Source: JBAOHV01 sp963714875
GTDB taxonomy: Bacteria > Actinomycetota > Acidimicrobiia > Acidimicrobiales > Microtrichaceae
Length of the DNA stretch: 64,000 bases
NCBI GenBank assembly: GCA_963714875.1
Contig: CAVQQI010000014.1
Location: 1-64,000, forward strand
Reading direction: 5' to 3'
Within the stretch, counting starts at the first letter, position 1, and every line of letters starts with the position of its first letter. Of this stretch, positions 1 to 8,793 are shown piece by piece. The translations under genes and the position numbers were made by a program. The notes under the pieces are model-generated. The model was not told where the DNA came from and ran no database searches. It saw nothing but the letters and a program-made list of their open reading frames with translations.

Positions 1-1054
1 GCAGGGCTGCCTCGCCGAAGCGGATCATGCCCGATGCGCCGATCGGGTTGGTCGACAGCACGCCGCCCGAGCAGTTCACCGGAAGGTCGCCGGTCATGGC
101 TGTGGCGCCCGACTCGGTCATCTTCCAGCCCTCACCCTCGGGAGCGAAGCGCAGACCCTCCATCCACATCGGCTCGTACCAGGAGAACGGCACGTAGATC
201 TCCGCGACATCGATCTGGGCCCGTGGGTCGGTGATGCCGGCCTGGCGGTACAGATCGTCGACGCAGTCGAGGCTGGCCTGGGGCAGGATCTGGTCGCGGC
301 CCGACGCGGTCGCGGGTTCCGAGCGCATGGCGGTGCCGTGGATCCACGCCGGCGGCACACCTGATGCCGCGGCGGATGCCTCGGCGGCCTGCTCGCCGGC
401 GAGCACCAGGGCGATCGCGCCGTCAGAGGACGGGCACGTCTCCGCGTACCGGATCGGCTCCCACAGCATGAACGACTCCTTGATGGAGTCGTAGGTGATC
501 TCGGGCTCGTGCAGGTGCGCGTACGGGTTCTTCAACGCGTTGAGCCGGTCCTTCAGCGCCACGAGGATACCGATGTCCTCGGGTGCGTCCGACCGACGCA
601 TGTACTCGCGGATGAAGGGGGCGAAGTAGCCGCCCGCGCCAGCGACCAACTGCTGCTGGAACGGGATCGGGAACGACAACGCCCACATGGCCTCGGACAC
701 GGACTGCTGCTGCCAACCGATGGTCAGCACCCGCTCGTGCACGCCCGCCTGGACGTGGGACGCCGCGACCACTGCGGTCGATCCACCCACCGACCCTGCG
801 GTGTGGACACGGAACAACGGCTTGCCGACCGCCCCCAGGGCCTCGGCGAGGTACGGCTCGGGCATCATCATGCCCTCGAAGAAGTCCGGCGCCTTGCCCA
901 CCACGATCGCGTCGATGTCGTCCATCGTCATGTGGGCATCGGCGAGTGCCCGGAACACGGCCTCCCGGAGCAGGCCCGGAAGGGAGACGTCACCGCGGAC
1001 CGCGGCGTACTTGGTCTGGCCGACGCCGACCACGGCGACTCGGTTGGCACCCAT
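1..1054 (-). CDS. Thiolase-like lipid-transfer protein (Ltp3-like), 3' end outside window
   Basis: About 351 codons are visible and the reading frame runs off the left edge, so the C-terminus is missing. The N-terminus (MGANRVAVVGVGQTKYA) and later MIRFGEAALQ are typical of thiolase-like SCP2/Ltp proteins. Where condensing thiolases carry the nucleophilic cysteine, this protein reads HTAGSVGG, so a classical Claisen-condensing role is unlikely. Related actinobacterial enzymes (Ltp2) are side-chain retro-aldolases that work with DUF35 proteins. The ATG start overlaps the stop of the upstream gene by one base (TGATG), and four genes in a row are coupled this way. The arrangement of two DUF35 and two thiolase-like genes resembles Rv3521-Rv3522-Rv3523 of mycobacteria. 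The substrate is inferred to be a CoA-activated steroid or lipid, not shown. Confidence 0.75.
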   Translation of the reverse strand, partial: MGANRVAVVGVGQTKYAAVRGDVSLPGLLREAVFRALADAHMTMDDIDAIVVGKAPDFFEGMMMPEPYLAEALGAVGKPLFRVHTAGSVGGSTAVVAASHVQAGVHERVLTIGWQQQSVSEAMWALSFPIPFQQQLVAGAGGYFAPFIREYMRRSDAPEDIGILVALKDRLNALKNPYAHLHEPEITYDSIKESFMLWEPIRYAETCPSSDGAIALVLAGEQAAEASAAASGVPPAWIHGTAMRSEPATASGRDQILPQASLDCVDDLYRQAGITDPRAQIDVAEIYVPFSWYEPMWMEGLRFAPEGEGWKMTESGATAMTGDLPVNCSGGVLSTNPIGASGMIRFGEAAL

Positions 1055-2118
1055 CACTCACCCTCCAGGACAGCCACGAGGTTCTGCTGCAACAGCTGGC
1101 CGCTCGTGGCATGGGCCACGCCGCGACCGATGGAGCCGTCCATGATCCGGTTCGCCACCTCGGCGATGCGGATCAGGCCGGCGGCCATCATCGGATTGGC
1201 GGCCAGGGCGCCGCCCGACGGATTGACCGCCACGTCGTCACCCAGGCCCAGTTCGGTGCGCACGATCTGCTCCTGGTGGGTGAACGGTGCGGTCAGCTCC
1301 GCCACATCGACCGGCGCATCGCCGACCCCCGAGTGCTGCGCCGCCACGGCGATCGACGGGGCGCGGGTCAGATCCCGTGCACCCAGATTGTGGCTGTCGA
1401 TGCGGTGGTCGATCCCGGTGATCCACGCCGGACGGTCCGACCACTCACGAGCCCGGTCGTCGGCAGCGAGGATGACCGCGACACCACCGTCGCTGATCGG
1501 CGGGCAGTCGTGGAGGTGCAGGGGATCCGAGATCATCTCGGTGGCGAGCAGCTCCTCGACCGACGGAGATCCCTTGAGCTGGGCGTGGCGGTTGTCGAGC
1601 GCCGACTCGCGGTTCCGCCGTGCGATCTCGGCCATCTGCTCGTGCGAGATGAGCCCGGCATCGAGCATCGCCCGCGCCTGGAGCCCGGCCATGGCGATCG
1701 AATCGGGCCACAGCGGCCCGTAGTAGTAGGGGTCGAGCAGTCGCGACATCACGCGGGGCAGGTCACCCGGCGACGCCTTCGAGTAGCTGTACACCAGGGC
1801 GGTGTCCGCATGGCCGGCCTGGATCTTCACCCACGCCTCGTACAGCGCCCAGGCGCCGTCCATCTCGACGTGGCTCTCCTGGATCGGTGGCCATGCGCCG
1901 ACGGCGTCGAGGGTCATCACGAAGCTGAACGCCTGACCAGCGAGGTAGTCGGAGCTGCCCGAGCAGGTGAAGCCGATCTCCGAGATGCCGCCGACCCGGT
2001 CGAGCACCTCACGGATGACCGGCTGGATGAGCTCGACCTCGTTGATCTCGGTGGCCGCCCTGCGGTGGGTGGTCTGCGCGGTCGCCACGACGGCGACCGA
2101 ACGGGTGGGAGCTGCCAT
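1054..2118 (-). CDS. Thiolase-like lipid-transfer protein (Ltp4-like)
   Basis: 354 aa beginning MAAPTRSVAVVATAQT, the length and style of mycobacterial Ltp4-type proteins. It has thiolase-fold hallmarks: FTCSGSSDYLAG near residue 50, SDGGVAVILA in the middle, and a C-terminal NPSGGALAANPMMAAGL segment. The usual catalytic cysteine context is replaced by SHVEMDGAWAL, so like its downstream neighbour it is probably not a standard acetyltransferase. Start and stop overlap the neighbouring genes by one base, indicating translational coupling. The likely role is cleavage of a CoA-linked side chain together with the DUF35 partners encoded just upstream. That role follows from the known Ltp/DUF35 pairing, not from visible active-site residues. 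Confidence 0.75.
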   Translation of the reverse strand: MAAPTRSVAVVATAQTTHRRAATEINEVELIQPVIREVLDRVGGISEIGFTCSGSSDYLAGQAFSFVMTLDAVGAWPPIQESHVEMDGAWALYEAWVKIQAGHADTALVYSYSKASPGDLPRVMSRLLDPYYYGPLWPDSIAMAGLQARAMLDAGLISHEQMAEIARRNRESALDNRHAQLKGSPSVEELLATEMISDPLHLHDCPPISDGGVAVILAADDRAREWSDRPAWITGIDHRIDSHNLGARDLTRAPSIAVAAQHSGVGDAPVDVAELTAPFTHQEQIVRTELGLGDDVAVNPSGGALAANPMMAAGLIRIAEVANRIMDGSIGRGVAHATSGQLLQQNLVAVLEGE

Positions 2119-2705
2119 CACATGTGTCCCTTCAGCTGCTCGGCGGGCACGTCGGGCTCGTCGATCGGACGCCAGTACTTGATGTTCTCCATCGAGGTGG
2201 TGAGCTGGTCGTCGTCGACCCACACCGGCTCGACCCGCATGCCGATGCGAACCTGGTCGTGGGGGATCTCCTGCACCGTGCCGTACAGGGACACGGCGGC
2301 CCCGTCGGGCAGGAACAGCGCCGAGACGAACGGCGTCGGCGGCGCGTTCACACCGAACCCGATGTGCACGACGCAGAACGCCGTGATGCTGGCCCTGGGA
2401 CCGACCTCGACCTGCTCGGTCGTGGGCAGGCCGGAGACCGGCGAGACCCCGCGGGGAGGGACGTACACCTCGCCGGTGGCGGGGCACCGCTCGCCCAGGA
2501 TCTTCTTGTCCGCCAGACCGCGCAGGAAGCGGGACTGCGCCAGCCCCGGCGAGTAGTCGTAGGTCATGGCCGCGGGGATCCGCAGTCGCTGCACCGGCTC
2601 GCCGGCACCGGGATCGGGGACGGTCGGCTGGGGCTGGGTCCACAGCCCGTCGGGCAACGTCGAGATGGTGCGGTCCACCTCGGTGGTGTCGGGATCGGGG
2701 CTCAT
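2118..2705 (-). CDS. DUF35 OB-fold domain protein, thiolase partner
   Basis: 195 aa. A proline-rich N-terminus is followed by the DUF35 pattern: an amphipathic helix (SRFLRGLADKKILGERC), a rubredoxin-like zinc-ribbon region, then an OB-fold (residues about 95-175, with VSALFLPDGAAVSLYGTV). The ribbon is degenerate: only one cysteine (GERCPATGEVYVP) is clear, so metal binding may be lost. DUF35 proteins bind acyl-CoA and form complexes with thiolase-like aldolases or MaoC hydratases. The ATG overlaps the stop of the preceding DUF35 gene by four bases (ATGA) and its stop overlaps the next thiolase-like gene. It probably forms one complex with its neighbours. Confidence 0.7.
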   Translation of the reverse strand: MSPDPDTTEVDRTISTLPDGLWTQPQPTVPDPGAGEPVQRLRIPAAMTYDYSPGLAQSRFLRGLADKKILGERCPATGEVYVPPRGVSPVSGLPTTEQVEVGPRASITAFCVVHIGFGVNAPPTPFVSALFLPDGAAVSLYGTVQEIPHDQVRIGMRVEPVWVDDDQLTTSMENIKYWRPIDEPDVPAEQLKGHM

Positions 2706-3184
2706 GCGGCACCTCCGGTCAGCTCGAAGCAGGCGATGTCGGTGATCGTGCCCTCGGTCTCGTCGGCCCAACGGATGCGCACGCGGGCACCCGTGGCGAC
2801 GGCATCGGGGCCGGCGGCATCCACGACGTGGAGCATCGAGGTGTCCGCACCGTCGAGCTGCACCAGCGCCAGCGCATGAGGCCGGTCCAGCGGCTGACCG
2901 TCGCGCACCTGCGACACCCAGCTCCACGAGGTGATGGTTCCCTCGCTGCCGACCTCGACCATCTCGGTGAGCGGCGCTCCGGTGGTCGGGTCGTACTCCA
3001 CCGGCGGGCACACCACTCGACCGTCAGCTCCACGGATGCCGAGCACTCGATGCTCCTGCAGTGCGGTCAGGAAGGCGCCGATGACCGGCCCGGTGGTGCG
3101 CATGAACCCGTATTCGATGACGAGTGGCGCATGCAGCAGGTCATCGCCTGCGGCGACGTCGTTCACGTTGACCCCCCTGGGCAT
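2702..3184 (-). CDS. DUF35 OB-fold domain protein, first gene of thiolase operon
   Basis: 160 aa. Visible are an N-terminal helix (GPVIGAFLTALQEHRVLGIR), a short ribbon with one cysteine (GRVVCPPVEYD) and an OB-fold with VEVGSEGTITSWSWV and LALVQLDGADTSMLHVV, the usual DUF35 order. It is the promoter-proximal gene of a four-gene minus-strand operon. A near-perfect KstR-type palindrome lies 38 bp upstream. The following gene encodes a second DUF35 protein, so the pair may be a split version of a two-domain protein such as Rv3521. It probably supports the two thiolase-like enzymes downstream. Confidence 0.7.
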   Translation of the reverse strand: MPRGVNVNDVAAGDDLLHAPLVIEYGFMRTTGPVIGAFLTALQEHRVLGIRGADGRVVCPPVEYDPTTGAPLTEMVEVGSEGTITSWSWVSQVRDGQPLDRPHALALVQLDGADTSMLHVVDAAGPDAVATGARVRIRWADETEGTITDIACFELTGGAA

Positions 3185-3221
3185 CCAGCCCCGATCCGGT
3201 CCGGGACTGCCGCCGGGAGAC

Positions 3222-3235
3222 TAGAACAGGTTCTC
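3222..3235. promoter_or_regulatory. KstR-type operator before thiolase/DUF35 operon
   Basis: TAGAACAGGTTCTC has the inverted repeat AGAAC/GTTCT around a 2-bp centre and fits the mycobacterial KstR consensus TnnAACnnGTTnnA at all but the last position. It sits 38 bp upstream of the first gene of the minus-strand operon. A KstR-like repressor is encoded at 55851-56441. Confidence 0.65.
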
Positions 3236-3276
3236 GTTTTGCGCCACCGCGATCGAGCCTCGAGCGCATGACGCTC

Positions 3277-3963
3277 TCATGGACCCGGCTGCGTCATCGC
3301 CAGGTCGACGAGCCGCCGCGCACGATGCAGCGCAGCAGCGCGCTGACGGTCCGCCTCGATGAGCAGATCGGTGGGGTCGAGCCCCAGATCCACGATCTGA
3401 TCCAGGTCGTCGTCGAACCAGCTCTCGATCACCGACCGGTCGGCCTCCGGGTGGAACTGGAGCCCGAGGTTGCGCCGCAGACGGAACGCCTGCGGACCCA
3501 CCGGCGACGAGGCGAGCACCTCGGCCCCCTCGGGCACCTGTACGACGTCGAAGTGCCACTGGAGCCACGGGCCCGGCTCGATCTGCGGTGAATGCGACTG
3601 GATCTCGAACCAGCCGACCTCGGGCGATGCGCCCGCGACCACCGACCCGCCGTGCGCCGCTCCCAGCATCTGGGCGCCGAAGCACAGCCCCAGCACCGGC
3701 ACCCCGGCTGCGTCGGCGACCCGCAGCAGCTCCAGCTCGGGCTCGACCCAGTGGGCCACCTCGGGGTCGTACACCGACCACCGCGACCCGTAGACCACGA
3801 CCAGGTCGAACCCGGCGGGCTCGGGGAACTCCGGGGACCCGGTCGGTGAGCCGGGAACCTGGCACACCTGGTGGACCGTGGCATGGGTCCCCCGGTCGGC
3901 GAGCACCTCGCCGACGAGTCCGGGCAGCGAGTTCGCGTCGTGGTGGACGTGCAGGACGCGCAT
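3277..3963 (-). CDS. Class I glutamine amidotransferase domain protein
   Basis: 228 aa beginning MRVLHVHHDANSLPG. The class I amidotransferase fold is clear: nucleophile elbow GLCFGAQML (Cys94) and a C-terminal FHPEAD (His171, Glu173) completing a Cys-His-Glu triad. Such stand-alone domains (GuaA-N/GMP-synthase-like) release ammonia from glutamine or act as hydrolases on gamma-glutamyl compounds. No synthase partner is adjacent. The start at 3963 was preferred over an upstream in-frame ATG because MRVLHV is where the conserved first beta strand begins. It lies between the thiolase operon and a divergently transcribed lipoprotein gene. The exact substrate cannot be read. Confidence 0.75.
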   Translation of the reverse strand: MRVLHVHHDANSLPGLVGEVLADRGTHATVHQVCQVPGSPTGSPEFPEPAGFDLVVVYGSRWSVYDPEVAHWVEPELELLRVADAAGVPVLGLCFGAQMLGAAHGGSVVAGASPEVGWFEIQSHSPQIEPGPWLQWHFDVVQVPEGAEVLASSPVGPQAFRLRRNLGLQFHPEADRSVIESWFDDDLDQIVDLGLDPTDLLIEADRQRAAALHRARRLVDLAMTQPGP

Positions 3964-4131
3964 GGCCCGAGTCTGGTCGACCCGGCCGAACGGTGCATCG
4001 AGGCGAGGTGACGGCACCAACGGGACCTAGTCCCCTGTCGGAGGCTCCCGCCTCCAGCCATGATGCACGTGGGGACCGGTCACGATCCCGGCACGGTGTC
4101 GCGACCGGGCACGAGACATCGGAGGGGCAGC

Positions 4132-5343
4132 ATGGCGGCGTTCGGCAACCACAGGCGCAACACGGATGGCTCGGGGTTCGTCCGCCCCGCGCTGCTCGCG
4201 ACCCGGTCGAGGACGGCCGCTGCTGCAGCACTCGCACTGCTGGGAACGGCGCTGGTCGCCTGCGTGCCACCCCCTGCGCCCACGATCCCCGCGTGTCCGG
4301 CCAGGGTCGATGTCCAGCTCGAGGCACCCGACCCGGTGAACTTCTCGCGGCCACGGGCGGTGTCGCCCGACGGGACATGGGTCGCGCTGTCCCGGGTGAT
4401 CGGCGACGACGTGGTGTTGTCGCTGCGGCGGGCCGACGCGGGTGCTCCGTCGGAGGTCCTCGGCTCGATCCCCTACGCCGACATGAACAACCGACCACCG
4501 CGCGTGTCCGTGGCGACCGACGGATCCCACGTGCTGTGGGCCGGCAACGTCTTCGCCCCGCTCCCGGACTCCCCGACCTCGCCGGTGTTCCGTTGGGTCC
4601 GGTCGACCGGTGTGGTCGAGACGGTCGACCCTCCGGTGGCCACGTCACCACCACCGGGCATCCCCTACCCGACCAACCTCCGACATCTGTCGTCAGATGG
4701 CGCGCGGGCGATCTGGTCCCAGGCCTTCTACCAGGGCGGGGGAGACTTCCGTCATCTCCGGTCCGTCACCGACACCGGGACCGACGCCGTGATCGCCCAG
4801 TACGAGTCCGAGACCTCCTCGTCGAACCGCTTCTCCACCGGGGGTCGCTCCGAGACGACCACGTGGATCGGATCATCAGAGCACCGGGTGGTCGATGTGG
4901 ACACGAACACGTCGACGTCGCTGACCCCGGCGCTCGCCGCGGCACAGGTCGCGTTCCCCGGCGGCGGGTTCCGTCCCGAGATCAGCAGCGACGACGGCCG
5001 GTTCACCGTGCTGCAGCGGCCGTTCGAGTCGCCGGCGACCTACGTGCGGTGGGACAACTCCACCCAGGAGATCTCCCTGGTCGCCCAGGGGCCCGGCATC
5101 CGGATCGACACCGTCGACGACTCCGGCACGGTCGTCTACTCGATCGACAACGGCGCCACGATCCGGTCGGTGCACCGCTCCACCGACGGCACGGAGCTCG
5201 TCGCCGCCGACGCACCGATGCAGCCGAGCTGGCCGGATGATCCCCCGGTCAGGCCGCTCACGTCGGCGGACCGGCGGACGTCGGTCCTCTCGGAGCCGGT
5301 CCCGGTGCTCGGCATTCAGCTGATCGCGCGGCGTTGCCGCTGA
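4132..5343 (+). CDS. Lipoprotein with TolB/WD40-like beta-propeller repeats
   Basis: 403 aa. The ATG at 4132 follows a strong GGAGGGG ribosome site, better placed than an upstream ATG at 4060. A hydrophobic signal segment ends in the lipobox LVAC with Cys44, so the mature protein should be lipid-anchored outside the membrane. The rest has repeated short beta-strand motifs such as SPDGTWVALSR, SVATDGSHVLWAG and SSDGARAIWSQ, typical of a TolB/YncE-style propeller. No catalytic residues are evident and no function is assigned. Its last 28 bp overlap the 3' end of the convergent mftF gene. Confidence 0.65.
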   Translation: MAAFGNHRRNTDGSGFVRPALLATRSRTAAAAALALLGTALVACVPPPAPTIPACPARVDVQLEAPDPVNFSRPRAVSPDGTWVALSRVIGDDVVLSLRRADAGAPSEVLGSIPYADMNNRPPRVSVATDGSHVLWAGNVFAPLPDSPTSPVFRWVRSTGVVETVDPPVATSPPPGIPYPTNLRHLSSDGARAIWSQAFYQGGGDFRHLRSVTDTGTDAVIAQYESETSSSNRFSTGGRSETTTWIGSSEHRVVDVDTNTSTSLTPALAAAQVAFPGGGFRPEISSDDGRFTVLQRPFESPATYVRWDNSTQEISLVAQGPGIRIDTVDDSGTVVYSIDNGATIRSVHRSTDGTELVAADAPMQPSWPDDPPVRPLTSADRRTSVLSEPVPVLGIQLIARRCR

Positions 5344-6773
5344 GGCGCGGCAGCGAGCGCCCTCCAGGAGCGTTCTCGCCAACATCCACGCCAGACCCCT
5401 GCGCCGTAGGCGAGGTCGTCGAGCAGGGCGAGCACGGCGACCAGCGGGGCGGAGCGTCGGCGGTCCGCGGCGCCGCTGGGCCCGACGGTTGCAGCACCTG
5501 CCCGAGCTGCGGCCAGCACGGCGGTGACCCCTGCAGACACCACGAGCACCCGGCGCACACGTCTGCTGCCCGTCGACGCCACGAGCGCGATCGGCCACCA
5601 GACCCGGACCATCGCGCGGGCGAGCTGCTCTCCCGCCCCGAGGTGGCCGGTACCGACGAGACGGACGACGTCCTTCGTGTCCAACCCGCCGAGCGTCGAC
5701 CGGAGCCGCACGGTCGTGCCCACCGCGACGATCGCCGCGCTCTCGTAGCGGCCGACGGCGACCAGCAGCCAGAGCAACGCACTCCACGGGGAGCACGAGA
5801 CCGGGGCGACGCGGCCCGGGTGGCGTCGATCGAGCGGCGCGGCCGAGCAGCCGTAGTCGGTGCGCTGGCGGACCCACGCCCACAGGTCGCCACGGACCTC
5901 GTCCGCGACGACCGCACGCGGCTCGTAGCGGACCCGGAACCCCTGCTCCGTCAAGCGCCAGACGAGGTCGACGTCCTCACCCACCCGCATCGACTCGTCG
6001 AAGCCACCGGACCGTTCGAACACGTCCGCCCGAACGACGAACGCCGCAGAGGGCACATAGGCGATCCGCGTCCCCGGCTCGACGCGCGCCGGTCGCGGCC
6101 CGAGGTCGAGCGGTGAGCGCACGGCGTCGTAGCGTTCGAGCAGGCCCGCTGAGCTGCTGGTCGCAGCGACGACACGGGGTGCCACCGCATCGACCATCGG
6201 GCCGTCGAGTTGCGCGAGGAGCGGCCCCAGCCAGTCCTCCCCCACCGTGCAGTCGGCATCGACGAACGCGAGCACGTCCGTCTCGACGTGACTCGCCCCG
6301 ACGTTGCGCGCCGCAGCCGGGCCCTCCGAACGCGCCGAGCGGACGAGCGTCGCCGCACCCGGCGCGCACCGGGCGACGACGTCGGCCACCCGGTCGGGAT
6401 CGGTCGAACCGTCGTCCACGATCACCATGCGTCCAGCACGCGGACGGGCACGTGCCAGGGACCCGAGCAGGCGCTCGAGCGCTGGGGCGTGGTCGCGCAC
6501 GGGCACGACGACGGTCACCTCGGACGCGACGACGCCGCCACGCGGGACCGGGCGGGGGTGCAGGACGCCACCGTCGACGAGTCGCTCGATCAGGTCACGT
6601 ACCCCGGTGGTGGCGCGTACCACGGCGCCGTCGCCGAGTCGGTCCAGCAGTTCCGAACCTGCGGCGCTCAGTCGGAGCAGCCGCAGCGGCGACCCGCCGA
6701 TCAGCAGCCGACCGTCGGGTCCGCAGCGGCGCGCGCCGTGGTCGAGCTCGAAGGGGCCGAGCAGGTCGCTCAC
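5316..6773 (-). CDS. mftF: Mycofactocin glycosyltransferase MftF
   Basis: 485 aa GT-A family glycosyltransferase. A winged-helix/PqqD-like N-terminal domain (about 1-85) is followed by a GT2 domain starting VTVVVPVRD, with IVDDGSTD, a DxD-type FVDADCTVGEDW and FDESMRVGEDVDLVWRL. The C-terminal third has hydrophobic segments that may attach it to the membrane. MftF adds beta-1,4-linked glucose units to premycofactocin. Assignment rests on this domain order and on its position directly after mftE, with a four-base overlap (6770-6773). It is the last gene of the minus-strand mycofactocin run. Confidence 0.88.
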   Translation of the reverse strand: MSDLLGPFELDHGARRCGPDGRLLIGGSPLRLLRLSAAGSELLDRLGDGAVVRATTGVRDLIERLVDGGVLHPRPVPRGGVVASEVTVVVPVRDHAPALERLLGSLARARPRAGRMVIVDDGSTDPDRVADVVARCAPGAATLVRSARSEGPAAARNVGASHVETDVLAFVDADCTVGEDWLGPLLAQLDGPMVDAVAPRVVAATSSSAGLLERYDAVRSPLDLGPRPARVEPGTRIAYVPSAAFVVRADVFERSGGFDESMRVGEDVDLVWRLTEQGFRVRYEPRAVVADEVRGDLWAWVRQRTDYGCSAAPLDRRHPGRVAPVSCSPWSALLWLLVAVGRYESAAIVAVGTTVRLRSTLGGLDTKDVVRLVGTGHLGAGEQLARAMVRVWWPIALVASTGSRRVRRVLVVSAGVTAVLAAARAGAATVGPSGAADRRRSAPLVAVLALLDDLAYGAGVWRGCWRERSWRALAAAPQRQRRAIS

Positions 6774-7498
6774 CCGGAGGGGTCGACGCTGCTCGACCTG
6801 CCGAACCGTTGGGCCACGACATCGGTCAACCCGTGGACCAGCGCGACGAACACCTGTGCGCCGTCCGCAGCCGTTGCGCCGGTGGGGTCACCGAGCACGC
6901 CGTTGGGGGTCACACTCGCCAGGCCTCCTGCCACGACCTGTTCGGCGATCTCGCGCCAGCGGGCCGTGCTGCCGGGCTCCAGCAGGTCGCGACGCACGCA
7001 GTCGGGGTCCAGGTGCAACAGGAGCGAGGTCTCGGTGGCCCCTGCGTGGGAGTCGCCACCGGGAACCGACGGATGCCAGACCAGGACGTCACGGCCCTCG
7101 TCGACCAGCAACTGCTCGGCGCGCTGCAGGGCTTCGACGTTGCCGCCGTGGCCGTTGACCAGCACGACCGCGCTGAACGGTGCCGGCCGGGACGACCCGA
7201 CGGGTGGCAGGGCGGAGCGGACCAGCTCGACGATCGCCGCCTCGGTCGCGACCGTGCCGATCGACAGGGTGCCGGGGAACGACTCGTGCTCGCCCGACGC
7301 GGTGATGGTGAGTGCGGGCGCGATCACCACGTCGTCGCGAGCTGCGGCGAGTGCTGCGCACAGGGCCGCGGCGATGCGCAGATCGGTGTCCATCGGCAGG
7401 TGCGGACCATGCTGCTCACAGCTGCCGATCGGCACGACCAGCAGCGAACCGGTCGGCACCTCTGGCCAGGCCAGGTCGGCCAGGTGGCGGACGGTCAC
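6770..7498 (-). CDS. mftE: Mycofactocin precursor peptidase MftE (creatininase family)
   Basis: 242 aa creatininase-fold metalloprotease. Metal ligands are visible: EQHGPHLPMDTD (Glu28, His30, Asp37), NGHGGN (115-120) and HAGATE (151-156). MftE cuts the MftC-modified MftA peptide to release the Val-Tyr-derived dipeptide AHDP, the precursor of mycofactocin. It precedes mftF with a four-base overlap and follows the ETF-beta gene by 18 bp, so it is probably on one long transcript. Stand-alone creatininases look similar, but the mft context makes MftE by far the best call. Confidence 0.9.
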   Translation of the reverse strand: MTVRHLADLAWPEVPTGSLLVVPIGSCEQHGPHLPMDTDLRIAAALCAALAAARDDVVIAPALTITASGEHESFPGTLSIGTVATEAAIVELVRSALPPVGSSRPAPFSAVVLVNGHGGNVEALQRAEQLLVDEGRDVLVWHPSVPGGDSHAGATETSLLLHLDPDCVRRDLLEPGSTARWREIAEQVVAGGLASVTPNGVLGDPTGATAADGAQVFVALVHGLTDVVAQRFGRSSSVDPSG

Positions 7499-7516
7499 GG
7501 CGCGGTCACCGGCGGA

Positions 7517-8485
7517 TCACTCCGCCGCCTCGTCCAGGTAGCCCCAGGAGCGCAGCTGCTCCAGGATCGCCCGGGCCGCCGCATCGGGTGGGAGCTCGAC
7601 GGCCACCGGCGGGGTGCGTTCGACCAGCGCGCCGGTGAGCTGCACGATGCGATCCAATGCCGTGTCGCCGTGCGGCGGTGGCACGACGCGGGCGCGGGGT
7701 CGCCAGGGCCGAAGGCGCGGCCGATCGCTCTGGTGCTGACTGCGGATCCGGCGCACCTCGATGGGCGCGTCCTGGGTCCGCAGCACCGCCGCCAACGGAG
7801 CCCGACGGAGATCCGCGACCGCACCCTCGACCGAGATGACCGCCGGCGTGCGCACCGTCAGCCGTTCGCGGCGCCCGCCGTCGAGCCGACGCACGACGCG
7901 CAGCACGCGGTGTGCGTCGGCCGCGCTCCCGGTGCCGTCGCCGGTGCCGTTGCCGGTGCCGTTGCCGTTGAGTCCGTGCTCGGGACCTGCTCGATCCACG
8001 TCGACGCCCACCAGGCCCAACGCCTGGGCTGCGCCGAGTCGACCGGCGAGGAACGCCGGCACCGACCCCGAACCCCGGTCGGCACTCAGGTCCCCGCACA
8101 CGACCAACAGCTCTGTGGCGGCGTCGTCCGGCGCTGCTGCGCCGACGGAGTCGGTGACGTCGGTGGCCTCGGTGGCGTCGGTGGACAGCAGCACGGCCAA
8201 CCGGGTGGCGACGTCCTGGCTGCACTCGGTGCCGTCGCCGTGGATGCGCACGACCCGGTCCACGCCGGCGGCGAGCAGCTCCCGCAGACCGGCGTCAGCT
8301 GCGGCAGGCCCGACGCAGGCCACCCGCACCGGCTGGCCCCAGGCCTCGCCCAGACGCAACGCGACCTCGACCGCAGCGCGGTCGGATTCGGAGAAGCCCG
8401 CACCGTGGTTGGCGTGCTCCACGGTGCCGACCAACGGGTCGATCTCGGGTCGCAGGTCGGTCCACTTCACACACGCGGCGATCAT
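7517..8485 (-). CDS. Mycofactocin-associated electron transfer flavoprotein beta subunit
   Basis: 322 aa beginning MIAACVKWTDLRPEID, the standard ETF-beta N-terminus. It continues with ESDRAAVEVALRLGEAW, AAADAGLRELLAAGVDRVVRIHG and DLSADRGSGSVPAFLAGRLGAAQALGLVGVDV, the family's AMP/FAD-domain pattern. A low-complexity NGNGTGNGTGDGTG insert near residue 190 and a long divergent C-terminus make it longer than housekeeping ETF-beta (about 260 aa). The gene is grouped with ETF-alpha, FixC-like and FixX-like genes inside the mycofactocin run. Together they should pass electrons from a dehydrogenase to the quinone pool. Confidence 0.82.
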   Translation of the reverse strand: MIAACVKWTDLRPEIDPLVGTVEHANHGAGFSESDRAAVEVALRLGEAWGQPVRVACVGPAAADAGLRELLAAGVDRVVRIHGDGTECSQDVATRLAVLLSTDATEATDVTDSVGAAAPDDAATELLVVCGDLSADRGSGSVPAFLAGRLGAAQALGLVGVDVDRAGPEHGLNGNGTGNGTGDGTGSAADAHRVLRVVRRLDGGRRERLTVRTPAVISVEGAVADLRRAPLAAVLRTQDAPIEVRRIRSQHQSDRPRLRPWRPRARVVPPPHGDTALDRIVQLTGALVERTPPVAVELPPDAAARAILEQLRSWGYLDEAAE

Positions 8486-8493
8486 GCGGCGGC

Positions 8494-8793
8494 TCAGGAA
8501 CGATGGAAGACCACGCCGTGGCCTCCCTCGGGGTAGGCCCAGGTGATCGCACCCTCTTCGTTGCACACCATGTAGCAGGTGCCGCACTCGAAGCACTGCT
8601 CGTAGTTGAACAGGATGCCGCCATCTGCGGTCGGGACGAACAGGTTCGCGGGGCAGGCGGTGATGCAGCCGCGCACCGAGCAGTCGGCGCACTTGCGGTC
8701 GTCCACGACGATGTGGGGCTGGTCGTGGATGCGGAACTCCACCGACCCCATGCGGGCCTCGAAGCTCAGCTCGGGGTAGGCGTCCGCGCTCAT
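8494..8793 (-). CDS. FixX-like 2[4Fe-4S] ferredoxin-like protein
   Basis: 99 aa with two cysteine clusters: C35-x2-C38-x4-C43-x3-C47 and C67-x2-C70-x2-C73-x3-C77. The second is a classical 4Fe-4S motif and the first is a looser version. This is the FixX/ETF-QO ferredoxin-domain pattern (a core like FNYEQCFECGTC). It forms a functional unit with the FixC-like flavoprotein encoded just upstream, whose stop overlaps this start by four bases. Together they resemble the ETF:quinone oxidoreductase split in FixABCX systems. Confidence 0.85.
   Translation of the reverse strand: MSADAYPELSFEARMGSVEFRIHDQPHIVVDDRKCADCSVRGCITACPANLFVPTADGGILFNYEQCFECGTCYMVCNEEGAITWAYPEGGHGVVFHRS

Noticed and set aside
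6113..8536. Long plus-strand open frame of about 800 codons
   Set aside because: It lies opposite mftF, mftE and ETF-beta, has Arg/Pro/Ala-rich composition with no motif, and is a GC-rich antisense frame.
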